This document shows, one piece after another, positions 7,652 to 14,741 of a stretch of DNA of 19,974 bases. Position numbers and translations under genes: made by a program. Positions within the stretch are counted from its first letter, which is position 1, and every line of letters begins with the position of its first letter. The stretch covers positions 1-19,974 of the forward strand of contig DANA01000043.1 in the NCBI GenBank assembly GCA_002508495.1, in the 5' to 3' direction. The stretch is from Methanoregula sp. UBA276. Lineage in GTDB: Archaea > Halobacteriota > Methanomicrobia > Methanomicrobiales > Methanospirillaceae. The notes under the pieces are model-generated. The model worked only from the letters and a program-made list of their open reading frames with translations. It made no database searches and was not told the DNA's origin.

Positions 7652-8667
7652 GACGCACTCCGTGTTGCATCCACCAGGGCGTTCAGTTTCCCCAGCGCAC
7701 TTCCGGAATCGATGGACCGCGTGGCAAGAACGATCCCCTCCTCAAGGTCCCGTGCCTCCCCCCCGACATAAATTGCCGCGGCAGCATTCATGAGGACGAT
7801 ATCGCGGCATGCACCCCGTTCTCCGCCAAGGATATCGCGGATTATCCCCGCGTTCTTGTGGGGATCGCCTCCACGGAGATCCGCGCGGGTTGCCGGCGGG
7901 ATCCCAAACCTGCTGCAGTCCAGCACATAGGACTTCAAAGTCCCCCGGTCCAGCTCTGTCACCATCGTTGTGCCGGTTGTCGTGATCTCGTCCAGCCCGT
8001 CCCCGTGGACAACCATTGCCCGCGCGGTCCCAAGGAGCCTGAGAACCTCGGCCATGGTACGGGTCAGGCCCGGGCTGTACACGCCCAGCACCTGTGCCCG
8101 GGCACCCGCCGGGTTGGCGAGCGGGCCGAGAATATTAAACACGGTCCGGAATCCCAGGTCCTGCCGGACCGGCATCACGTGCCGCATCGCCGGGTGGTGG
8201 GTTGGTGCAAAGAGGAAGGCAATCCCCACCTCTTCGACAATTTTTGCCTGGCTTCTGGGATCAACGCCGAGGTTCACCCCGAGCGCTGCAAGGACATCAG
8301 CTGAACCGCAGGCACTGCTGACTCCCCGGTTGCCGTGTTTGACCACCGGGATCCCCGCCCCGGCGGCTACCAGTGCCGATGCAGTACTGATATTGAAGGT
8401 GTGCATGCCATCGCCGCCGGTACCACAGGTGTCGACCAGCGTCTTGTTGGTGACTGGTTCGACCGTTACCGCGTACTGGCGCATCGCCCGCGCAAACGCA
8501 GCAATCTCTTCTGCCGTCTCTCCTTTCATGTGGATTGCGGTCAGCATCGCCCCGATCTGGGGCGGGGATATTGTTCCGGCCATCATGGCATCCATGAGAG
8601 CACCCGCCTCTTTTTGGGGGAGGTCCACGCCTTCTGTAAGCCGCGACAACGTCTCCTGGATAATCAT
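7648..8667 (-). CDS. trpD: Anthranilate phosphoribosyltransferase
   Basis: TrpD joins anthranilate to PRPP. The 339-residue protein has an N-terminal helical domain and the PRPP-binding DTCGTGGDGMHTFNIS motif (GTGGDG at 82-87). It also has KHGNRGVSSACGSADVLAALG (110-130), the family signature for anthranilate and phosphate contacts. It is a single-domain enzyme, not fused to TrpG. Four-base overlaps with trpG (upstream) and trpC (downstream) indicate coupled translation. No anomalies were seen. Confidence 0.97.
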   Translation of the reverse strand: MIIQETLSRLTEGVDLPQKEAGALMDAMMAGTISPPQIGAMLTAIHMKGETAEEIAAFARAMRQYAVTVEPVTNKTLVDTCGTGGDGMHTFNISTASALVAAGAGIPVVKHGNRGVSSACGSADVLAALGVNLGVDPRSQAKIVEEVGIAFLFAPTHHPAMRHVMPVRQDLGFRTVFNILGPLANPAGARAQVLGVYSPGLTRTMAEVLRLLGTARAMVVHGDGLDEITTTGTTMVTELDRGTLKSYVLDCSRFGIPPATRADLRGGDPHKNAGIIRDILGGERGACRDIVLMNAAAAIYVGGEARDLEEGIVLATRSIDSGSALGKLNALVDATRSAS

Positions 8668-9245
8668 GCCACAACCCCCTGCGGGAACAGGAAATTTTTG
8701 ATGATGCGGTCGCCCTCCGGTGAAAGGACGCTCTCCGGGTGGAACTGGACGCCATCGATGGGATAACGGGAATGCCGGACCCCCATGACGAACCCGTCGT
8801 CCGTGCTGGTGGCAGTAACAACCAGTTCTTTTGGGAGGGATTCCCTCTCCGCGACCAGCGAGTGGTACCGCGTTGCAATGAACGGGATTTGGATTCCGGT
8901 AAACAGTCCCGTTCCATCATGAGCGATCGGGGACGTCTTGCCGTGCATCAGCCGGGGCGCACGGACGACCTTCCCGCCAAATGCCGCGCATATGGCCTGG
9001 TGGCCAAGGCATACGCCGAGCGTCGGGACCGTGCGGCTCAGCGTTTCGAGCACATCGCGGCAGACCCCCGAATCAGCCGGTGTCCCCGGGCCCGGCGAGA
9101 GGATGATTCGTTCACACCCGGTTTTTTGCAGGATCGCAAGGGGCGTGTCACAGGGGTATACCACCGGTTCCCCGCCCAGTCTTCCGACCTGCTGGTAGAG
9201 ATTGTAGGTAAAACTGTCGTAACAGTCCACGATCAGCACTCTCAT
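8664..9245 (-). CDS. trpG: Anthranilate synthase glutamine amidotransferase component
   Basis: TrpG hydrolyses glutamine and supplies ammonia to TrpE. The 193-residue class I amidotransferase starts MRVLIVDCYDSFTYNLYQ, has the oxyanion motif LSPGPGTP, the nucleophile C79 in GVCLGHQAIC, and the catalytic H169 and E171 in VQFHPESVLS. The N-terminus and the neighbouring trpE make it TrpG rather than a purine or pyrimidine amidotransferase; a shared role with para-aminobenzoate synthase cannot be excluded. Overlaps of 4 nt link it to trpE and trpD. Confidence 0.97.
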   Translation of the reverse strand: MRVLIVDCYDSFTYNLYQQVGRLGGEPVVYPCDTPLAILQKTGCERIILSPGPGTPADSGVCRDVLETLSRTVPTLGVCLGHQAICAAFGGKVVRAPRLMHGKTSPIAHDGTGLFTGIQIPFIATRYHSLVAERESLPKELVVTATSTDDGFVMGVRHSRYPIDGVQFHPESVLSPEGDRIIKNFLFPQGVVA

Positions 9246-10771
9246 GAACAGGCCCCCGACTTCTCGATAGCGCGGACCATTGCTGCAGCTTTACTCTCGG
9301 TCTCGGCAAACTCATTCGCTGGCACGGAATCGGCAACAATTCCTGCACCCACCTGTATTGAAGCAACGCCGTTACGGACGATGACTGTGCGGATTGCAAT
9401 GGCAAAGTCCAGGTTACGGTCAAACCCGATGTACCCCACTGCTCCCGCATAGATCCCCCGGGGGGAATCTTCCTGCTCATCGATGATCTGCATTGCGCGG
9501 ATCTTTGGTGCCCCGGAAACGGTACCGGCCGGGAAACAGGACCTGAACGCATCATAGCAGTCGAGGTTATCCTTCAGGGTGCCGGTCACCGTTGAGATAA
9601 TATGCTGAACATGGGAGAATTTCTCAATGTTCATGAATTCCCTCACCCTGACCGACCCGAAGCGGCAGACCCGCCCGAGATCGTTCCGGGCAAGGTCCAC
9701 GAGCATCGTGTGTTCGGCCCGCTCCTTGGCATCGCTCAGGAGATCCCTGGCAAACTTTTCATCCTCGGCCCGGTCCCTGCCGCGCGGGCGGGTGCCGGCA
9801 ATCGGCACGGTGGTCACCTGCCGCTTCTCGACCCGTACCAGCATCTCGGGGCTTGCGCCAACGATCTTCTCGTCACCGAAGTCGAGGTAATACAGGTACG
9901 GGCTCGGGTTGATCGTGCGGAGGGCAGCATAGACCGCAAACGGGTCGGCGGAAAACGGGCATTCCACTCTCCGCGAGAGGACTGCCTGGAAGATGTTTCC
10001 GGCAAGGATGTGCTCCTTGATCTCGCCAACCGCGTGTTCAAAAACCGCCTGCGATACGGGTGATTTGAACGGGATGCCCCCTTCCACGCCTGAGTCTGTT
10101 CCGGGTGCCGGGCCAGTTTCCCGGGAAAGGGCCGCGATCTGGCCCGCGATGGTGTGGATCCTTTCCTGGCACGTTGCATATTCTTTCAGGATATCCGAGT
10201 CGTAGGTCAGAAACGGGCTTGAAAAGATGAACATTTTCCGGTCCCGGTGATCGAAGACAATACAGTCCTTGGTGAACATGAACCGGGCATCCGGCATCCC
10301 CGCATCCCCCGTATTTTTTCCCGGCTGCCCGTTACGGATCTTCTCAAACAGGGAATAGACGCACGTATAGGCGAAGTACCCGACCATGCCCCCGAAAAAC
10401 CGGGGCGCTTTCACGTTCATATAATGGAACCGGGAAAGGATGGACCGGACCTTCTCTACCGGGTCTTTTCCCTCGGGGTCTTGTGCAATCGAAATATACG
10501 GTTCATTGCCGATCAGGGTGACGTCCTTTCCGACAGAGACAACAAATTCCGGGTCGATCCCGATGAAGGAGTAACGGGCGAGTTTCTCGCTCCCCTCCAT
10601 GGACTCAAGCAAAAACCCGCATCCTTTGCGGGTGCCCTGGTACACCTCAAGCGGAGAAAGGAGAGGGAGTGGCAGTTCGGCACAGAGGGGAATTACCAGG
10701 GGTTTTGGCTGGGTATCCACGGCCGTGACAAACTCTTCGGGCTGCAGGTTGAGCGGTAGTTCTGGTTTCAT
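9242..10771 (-). CDS. trpE: Anthranilate synthase component I
   Basis: TrpE makes anthranilate from chorismate and ammonia, the committed step of tryptophan synthesis. The 509-residue protein has the tryptophan-feedback motif LLES at 54-57, so allosteric inhibition by tryptophan is likely. Its chorismate-binding C-terminal half includes IAGTRPRGRDRAEDE, LARNDLGRVC, FPAGTVSGAPKIRAMQII and an IYAGAVGYIGFD signature. The frame stays open upstream for 100 more codons. I chose the ATG at 10771 because the conserved family sequence begins soon after it. An in-frame ATG at 10891, placed about where transcription should start from the TATA box, would add 40 Pro/Gly/Arg-rich residues. First gene of the trp operon; overlaps trpG by 4 nt. 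Confidence 0.95.
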   Translation of the reverse strand: MKPELPLNLQPEEFVTAVDTQPKPLVIPLCAELPLPLLSPLEVYQGTRKGCGFLLESMEGSEKLARYSFIGIDPEFVVSVGKDVTLIGNEPYISIAQDPEGKDPVEKVRSILSRFHYMNVKAPRFFGGMVGYFAYTCVYSLFEKIRNGQPGKNTGDAGMPDARFMFTKDCIVFDHRDRKMFIFSSPFLTYDSDILKEYATCQERIHTIAGQIAALSRETGPAPGTDSGVEGGIPFKSPVSQAVFEHAVGEIKEHILAGNIFQAVLSRRVECPFSADPFAVYAALRTINPSPYLYYLDFGDEKIVGASPEMLVRVEKRQVTTVPIAGTRPRGRDRAEDEKFARDLLSDAKERAEHTMLVDLARNDLGRVCRFGSVRVREFMNIEKFSHVQHIISTVTGTLKDNLDCYDAFRSCFPAGTVSGAPKIRAMQIIDEQEDSPRGIYAGAVGYIGFDRNLDFAIAIRTVIVRNGVASIQVGAGIVADSVPANEFAETESKAAAMVRAIEKSGACS

Positions 10772-10789
10772 AGATGAAAATCCACATTT

Positions 10790-10822
10790 ACCCGGCGCCC
10801 TCGTACCGGAGGCTGGCCGGGT
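10790..10822 (-). promoter_or_regulatory. Hairpin in the trpE leader
   Basis: A perfect 7-bp outer stem (10790-10796 with 10816-10822, ACCCGGC/GCCGGGT) encloses a 4-bp inner stem (10799-10802 with 10809-10812, CCTC/GAGG) and a 6-nt loop. It ends 19 nt before the trpE ATG, just ahead of a GTGGA ribosome-binding-like sequence. It could influence translation or transcription into the operon. No oligo-T tract follows and no Trp codons precede it. Confidence 0.45.
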
Positions 10823-10911
10823 GTTCACAGGTTCAGGTATCGCACGAGTGCCGGACATCCCGTAAAACGGTTTAGGGCAGGGAGCGAACATTCTGTTTAT
10901 CAGGTCTATTT

Positions 10912-10927
10912 TGTACATATTTATACA
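10912..10927 (-). promoter_or_regulatory. trp operon promoter with two TGTAYA hexamers over the TATA box
   Basis: On the minus strand the sequence TGTATAAATATGTACA contains a near-ideal archaeal TATA box (TATAAATAT, 10918-10926). It is flanked by the hexamers TGTATA (10922-10927) and TGTACA (10912-10917), whose starts are 10 bp apart. TGTACA is the TRP-box sequence bound by TrpY in Methanothermobacter. Transcription should start near 10893-10897. Regulation by a TrpY-like protein is inference; the regulator is not in this window. Confidence 0.6.
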
Positions 10928-11124
10928 TTGTTGTAATACTTTGCGTATTGGTGCATTTTTAATTGCATTATTGCAGGTTATGCAGGGGGTATCCAGACCT
11001 GGCCGTGCAAAGGTCACGTTACGGGGATCGTCTGACGTTCTGGGGAAGGAAAAGAGAGGAGGAAATGTCAAATCCTAAATAAGATCCTCGACAAAACGAG
11101 TACAGCATTTCTGAGGCAGATTGT

Positions 11125-11724
11125 ATGGTACGGTATCATCAACAGCCCTATGGATGGGTTTTTGTTTCCCGGATGATCGGGATCATCTGCTTCCTGATCG
11201 TTATAGTCCTGGCAAACATCCTCCAGCATTACATCGAAAGCCCGCTCTACCAGAGTGCAGTTGCGTTTCTCAATGCAAACTTCTGGCTGCTCGTCCTGAT
11301 CTGCGCCCTGTTGTTTGTCGGGGATCTCTTTGGTGTACTGCCGTTCCCGCTCAACCTGCCGGCACCGATTTTCCGGGCGGTGGGAAGTGTGTTCTGCGTC
11401 GCGTTCCTGATGTCGGTATTCGCATGGGTGGACAGTGTTGCTGCCACCGGCTTCTACCAGATGTTCTGGCTCCTCTCGTTTTTGATCATACCGCTGGTGT
11501 TCCTGGTTGTCCTTGCTGCCGGGTATATCGAGATCATGCGGCAGCTCTGGTGGATGCCGGCAAACGGGGCTGCGCCGGATGCACCGGTGGTCCATGAAGT
11601 GCCTCCCCCCGGCCATGAGGATGGCGTTGCAGAAACCAAATCATGGGAGGAGATCGGGGTGGAATTCCGGCTGATGCTGTACGATCTCATGCAGCGCTTC
11701 CGGCAGGAGATCCGGCGCAGGTAG
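11125..11724 (+). CDS. Four-helix integral membrane protein of unknown function
   Basis: The 199-residue product has four hydrophobic segments at about 12-33, 52-70, 84-104 and 113-135. A Pro/Ala/Gly-rich linker follows, then a charged, probably cytoplasmic, amphipathic C-terminal helix (about 168-199, ending RFRQEIRRR). I recognise no family motif and no catalytic residues. The start is supported by a TATA-like box about 45 nt upstream and a GAGG sequence at proper spacing. It is transcribed away from the trp operon and is probably monocistronic; a function in tryptophan metabolism is not indicated. An inverted repeat and a CCCCTTTTC tract follow the stop. Confidence 0.75.
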   Translation: MVRYHQQPYGWVFVSRMIGIICFLIVIVLANILQHYIESPLYQSAVAFLNANFWLLVLICALLFVGDLFGVLPFPLNLPAPIFRAVGSVFCVAFLMSVFAWVDSVAATGFYQMFWLLSFLIIPLVFLVVLAAGYIEIMRQLWWMPANGAAPDAPVVHEVPPPGHEDGVAETKSWEEIGVEFRLMLYDLMQRFRQEIRRR

Positions 11725-11746
11725 ATCCCCTTTTCTGTATCGTGAA

Positions 11747-11769
11747 AGAAACACCGCACAGCGGTTTCT
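11747..11769 (+). terminator. Inverted repeat after the membrane protein gene
   Basis: AGAAAC-AC-CGC pairs with GCGGTTTCT around a 3-nt loop (9 bp with a 2-nt bulge), 23 nt after the stop codon. A CCCCTTTTC tract lies just before it (about 11727-11735). It is a plausible 3' end structure or terminator; the T-tract comes before, not after, the stem, so the assignment is uncertain. Confidence 0.35.
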
Positions 11770-11831
11770 AGCACTGGTACACCCAAACCCGTGCTGGCTG
11801 CACAGGATAAAAAATAAAAGAGATTCGGAAA

Positions 11832-12011
11832 TCAGAACCGGGGTTTCCGGTGTTTGGGCAGGCAGTCCCTGCAATAGACCGGCCGTCCCTCTGTCGGTTT
11901 GAAGGGGACTTCGCATTCTTTACCACAGTCGGAGCAGACTGTCTTTGTCATCTCTCTGGGACCGAAATTCCTCGGGCCACCAAAATTCCTTCTTTCCATT
12001 GTATTACTCAT
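11832..12011 (-). CDS. Small CxxC-x17-CxxC zinc-ribbon protein
   Basis: This 59-residue ORF starts with ATG at 12011. It has an Arg/Gly/Asn-rich N-terminal tail (about residues 6-20) followed by CSDCGKEC (C26, C29, C33) and YCRDC (C47, C50). C29 and C47 are separated by exactly 17 residues, which matches the CxxC-x17-CxxC domain known from archaea and candidate-phylum bacteria. Four cysteines should bind one zinc ion; the basic tail suggests nucleic-acid contact (inference). A perfect TATA box (GTATATATAC, 12048-12057) lies about 40 nt upstream. It sits 92 nt downstream of the radical SAM gene on the same strand. It could alternatively be a substrate of that enzyme, but the zinc-ribbon reading is simpler. 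Confidence 0.85.
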   Translation of the reverse strand: MSNTMERRNFGGPRNFGPREMTKTVCSDCGKECEVPFKPTEGRPVYCRDCLPKHRKPRF

Positions 12012-12047
12012 GCAGTTGTGATCTGCAAATAATCAATTACCATCCGG

Positions 12048-12057
12048 GTATATATAC
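12048..12057 (-). promoter_or_regulatory. TATA box of the zinc-ribbon gene
   Basis: GTATATATAC is a self-complementary, near-consensus archaeal TATA box about 37-46 nt before the ATG at 12011. Start of transcription is expected near 12025, giving a very short leader. Confidence 0.6.
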
Positions 12058-12103
12058 ATCTGCACTAAGATGGCCCTGTTAATATATCCCACCGGAGATT
12101 TTG

Positions 12104-13228
12104 TCAGGGGATGATCTCGCAGCCGTTGAACTTTTCGTGGTGGAAATCCGCGGGAGTGATGGTCCCCCGGTCAAGGAGCTCCCGCACCTTCGGGAGCGCC
12201 TCACGGAGTGCATCATGCAGGTTTTCCACGGTTGCACAGACAAGGCGCCGTTCGGCCGGTCCCCATGGCTGCGTGATATTGGAATACAGGCACCGCCCCC
12301 CGCAGAAGTTCCGGATATGGCATTCCCTGCATTCGCCACGGATGGGTATTTTCGCAAGCCGGAGCGGGTGAGCGGTCGCAATATGCCCTACATAATATTG
12401 CGACATGCCGATCATGATCGGGCAGGGGCCGATGTTCCCGTCCGTCATGATGCTGTAGTTGGCATACCCGGAACCGCACCGGAGCCTGCTCGTTCTGTCC
12501 AGCAGGAAGTCTTCCATGGGGTCAAGGAACGGGTACCATCGCAGCACGCGACCCTCCGACGCCATCGTGTCAACCCAGAACCTGACAAGCGCCCGTATGC
12601 CGAAATTGTACTGGTTCTTGCTCCACTCCTCAAACTGCCGCAGGTGATAGTCCCCGGCAAAATTGGCATCGATCTGCCAGTGGATAGAAGAGAATGAATA
12701 ATCCGGGTTTGCTGCAAGGTACTGGACAGCACCCGCAATATCCGTATCTTCGGTCACGGTCATGCGGGCAATGAGTTCGCCCGTATACCCGTTTGCCCGG
12801 ATCCTGCGGGCATTCTCCATCACCGCATCATAGACCCCGGCACCCCGGTTGGCGTCGGTCAGTTCCCGGTTCCCGTCAATGGAAATGAGGATGGTCGTGA
12901 AACGGTTGATAATTTCCGGGGGGAGCCGGTCGAGGAGGAGCCCGTTGGTCTGGATCATGAACCGGTTCACCGGTGCTTCGTGTACGATCTGCTGAATGAG
13001 GTCTGCTTTCAGCAGCGGCTCTCCCCCGTAAAACGTGAGGGTTGCATTCGGGTCCTGTGCCAGAAAATGGTAGAGTGTGGAAAGGTCAAAGTCAAGATCC
13101 ACCGGTACATCTTCATCAATGACCTGCGCACGTTCTGCTTCGCTCTCGCTCAGATCAGAAAATGCTTTCGCCCGGCAGTACGTGCAGCAGAGGTTGCAGT
13201 TATCGGTCAGGACAAGATGAAAGTACAT
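12104..13228 (-). CDS. Radical SAM/SPASM enzyme, putative peptide-modifying (Mhun_1560-like)
   Basis: The 374-residue protein opens with the radical SAM cluster motif CNLCCTYC (C11, C15, C18 bind the 4Fe-4S cluster), then TFYGGEPLL (about 65-73) for SAM binding and ILISIDGN (113-120). The C-terminal part is a cysteine-rich SPASM domain (C251, C269, C300, C303, C309, C313, C331) that should hold auxiliary Fe-S clusters. SPASM enzymes of this type are predicted to modify ribosomal peptides or proteins; the architecture resembles the Mhun_1560 family (TIGR04083) of methanogens. No obvious precursor peptide with a leader is nearby; the 59-aa CxxC protein 92 nt downstream is the only small Cys-rich neighbour. 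A TATA-like GGATTTATGG on the minus strand lies at about 13261-13270. Confidence 0.85.
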   Translation of the reverse strand: MYFHLVLTDNCNLCCTYCRAKAFSDLSESEAERAQVIDEDVPVDLDFDLSTLYHFLAQDPNATLTFYGGEPLLKADLIQQIVHEAPVNRFMIQTNGLLLDRLPPEIINRFTTILISIDGNRELTDANRGAGVYDAVMENARRIRANGYTGELIARMTVTEDTDIAGAVQYLAANPDYSFSSIHWQIDANFAGDYHLRQFEEWSKNQYNFGIRALVRFWVDTMASEGRVLRWYPFLDPMEDFLLDRTSRLRCGSGYANYSIMTDGNIGPCPIMIGMSQYYVGHIATAHPLRLAKIPIRGECRECHIRNFCGGRCLYSNITQPWGPAERRLVCATVENLHDALREALPKVRELLDRGTITPADFHHEKFNGCEIIP

Positions 13229-13346
13229 GGGATTGTCCGGTAACGATACGCTCTTTTACCCCATAAATCCCCGGTCAGAGAGTCCCGTGGTACCGCCCGG
13301 TGATGAACAGGGTAATGCGCAATCTCCCCATGTGTTCCTTCGTTAA

Positions 13347-13354
13347 CTATAAAC
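13347..13354 (+). promoter_or_regulatory. TATA box of the F390 synthetase gene
   Basis: CTATAAAC lies 23-30 nt before the ATG at 13377, which puts the expected transcription start at the start codon. The mRNA should be leaderless, and no ribosome-binding site is present. The divergent radical SAM gene has its own TATA-like element in the same 148-nt gap. Confidence 0.55.
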
Positions 13355-13376
13355 AATACCCCGGTAACACACTGGT

Positions 13377-14741
13377 ATGCCCCCGGGGCAGTACTTCTCA
13401 GCAGAGATCGAGACCATGGAGCGGAGCGATCTTGACGCTCTCATCGATGAAAGGGTACGGTATACGGTCAGGTATGCTGCAGAGCACTCCCCCTTTTACC
13501 GCCACTGGTTCGAAAAGCACCGGATCGACCCGAAAGATATCCGTGTCCACGAGGATTTGCTGGAACTCCCGCTCATCGTCGGCAAGACCATCCGGGAACA
13601 CCAGCCGCCCGTGACGGAGGAATTCGAGTTCCTTTCAACGGACTGGTCAAATGTCTTCTCCATCCAGGAGACGAGCGGGACCAGCGGCACCCCCAAGGGT
13701 TTTTTCCTTACCTGGGATGACTGGAAGCGCTATGCGGAGAAATATGCACGAAGTTTTGTCTCCCAGGGTTTTTCCAAAAAGGACCGGATCGTTGTCTGCG
13801 CCTCGTACGGCATGAATGTCGGCGCAAACACGATGACCGTTGCTGCACAGCGGATCGGCATGGGGATCATCCCGATGGGGAAATGCACCTTTGACTCCCG
13901 GATACTGAAGCGGTACCGGCCGACATCCATTGTTGGAAGCGTCTTCAAACTGCTCCGTCTCGTGCGCCGGTTGCAGGAAGAAGGTGTGAAACCCGAAGAG
14001 CTCGCCATTGACAAGCTGGTGGCGGGCGGCGAGAGTTTTGCCGAAGAATCGCGGAAGTACCTTGCAGAACAGTGGGGATGCCCCGTGTACAATACCTATG
14101 GCAGCACGGAGGGCACCATGTGCGGGGAATGCACGCAGATGGCGGGGCTCCATGTTCCCGAGGATATCGTGCACCTCGATGTGTACGACCCCCGGATGGA
14201 GTCGTTTGTTGCCGAAGGCGAATGCGGGCGGGCAGTTCTCACTACGCTCTTACCGGTGGGCGGAAAATGCGGGACGCTTCTCATCAACTACGATACCGAG
14301 GACACCACGGCGGTCATCTCCCGGAACCGGTGCGCCTGCGGCAGGACCCACATGCGCATCCACAACCCCCAGCGCGAAGCAGAGACTGCCTGGATCTATG
14401 CGAGCGCCCTGAACCGCGTTGACATCGAAGCATCGGTCTTCCAGCCGGAGAACATGCCGTACCTGACCGGCGAGTACGAATCGTTCATCCAGGATGGCAA
14501 AACCCCCGATGAGACGGTCCTTTTGATCGGTGTGGAATGCCTCGACCCGGACACCTGTGACAAACGGCTGGTAGAAGAGTCCATCGTCAACCGCTTCCTC
14601 AAGCACAAACCCGGTCTTGCCCGCGAGTACCATGACGGCAACTTCCGCATTGCGGTCAGGTTCTCCGGTCCCGGCGGGCTTGAACTCTCCCGTCTCAAGG
14701 GAAGGCCCAAACGCCTGGTCGACCGGAGGGGAACAGCATAA
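13377..14741 (+). CDS. ftsA: Coenzyme F390 synthetase (PaaK-like adenylate-forming enzyme)
   Basis: F390 synthetase transfers AMP from ATP to the deazaflavin cofactor F420, a reaction linked to oxidative stress or hydrogen shortage in methanogens. The 454-residue protein has the adenylate-forming P-loop ETSGTSGTPKG (98-108), the aromatic/acid motif NTYGSTEGT (239-247), LLINYDTEDT (301-310) and a CACGRTH cysteine pair (319-325). It ends with KGRPKRLVDRR, a tail I associate with archaeal FtsA of this family rather than phenylacetate-CoA ligase. PaaK-like ligases of other specificity are the main alternative. The gene symbol is the F390 one, not the cell-division FtsA. The start is leaderless after a TATA box. 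The 3' end overlaps the archaellin-like frame. Confidence 0.85.
   Translation: MPPGQYFSAEIETMERSDLDALIDERVRYTVRYAAEHSPFYRHWFEKHRIDPKDIRVHEDLLELPLIVGKTIREHQPPVTEEFEFLSTDWSNVFSIQETSGTSGTPKGFFLTWDDWKRYAEKYARSFVSQGFSKKDRIVVCASYGMNVGANTMTVAAQRIGMGIIPMGKCTFDSRILKRYRPTSIVGSVFKLLRLVRRLQEEGVKPEELAIDKLVAGGESFAEESRKYLAEQWGCPVYNTYGSTEGTMCGECTQMAGLHVPEDIVHLDVYDPRMESFVAEGECGRAVLTTLLPVGGKCGTLLINYDTEDTTAVISRNRCACGRTHMRIHNPQREAETAWIYASALNRVDIEASVFQPENMPYLTGEYESFIQDGKTPDETVLLIGVECLDPDTCDKRLVEESIVNRFLKHKPGLAREYHDGNFRIAVRFSGPGGLELSRLKGRPKRLVDRRGTA
14725..14741 (+). promoter_or_regulatory. Shine-Dalgarno and ATAA junction between ftsA and the archaellin-like gene
   Basis: GGAGGGG followed by a 6-nt spacer and ATAA. 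The TAA is the ftsA stop. An ATGA overlap would be usual here; one base change (G to A) keeps a stop codon for ftsA but removes the downstream ATG. Confidence 0.6.

Larger units (their letters stand above)
10772..11124. promoter_or_regulatory. 353-nt divergent region between trpE and the membrane protein gene
   Basis: From trpE outward it holds the leader hairpin, the trp TATA box with its two hexamers, an inverted repeat AATAC-5-GTATT (10935-10949), and four TGCA tetramers at 10952, 10964, 10972 and 10981 in AT-rich DNA. Towards the other gene there is a plus-strand TATA-like CTAAATAAG (11075-11083) and a GAGG ribosome-binding site (11113-11116), 8 nt before the ATG at 11125. No separate small gene is convincing. 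Confidence 0.55.

Noticed and set aside
10772..11071. N-terminal extension of TrpE by 100 residues to the far upstream start
   Set aside because: Most of it lies upstream of the TATA box and cannot be transcribed from that promoter; only the ATG at 10891 remains possible.
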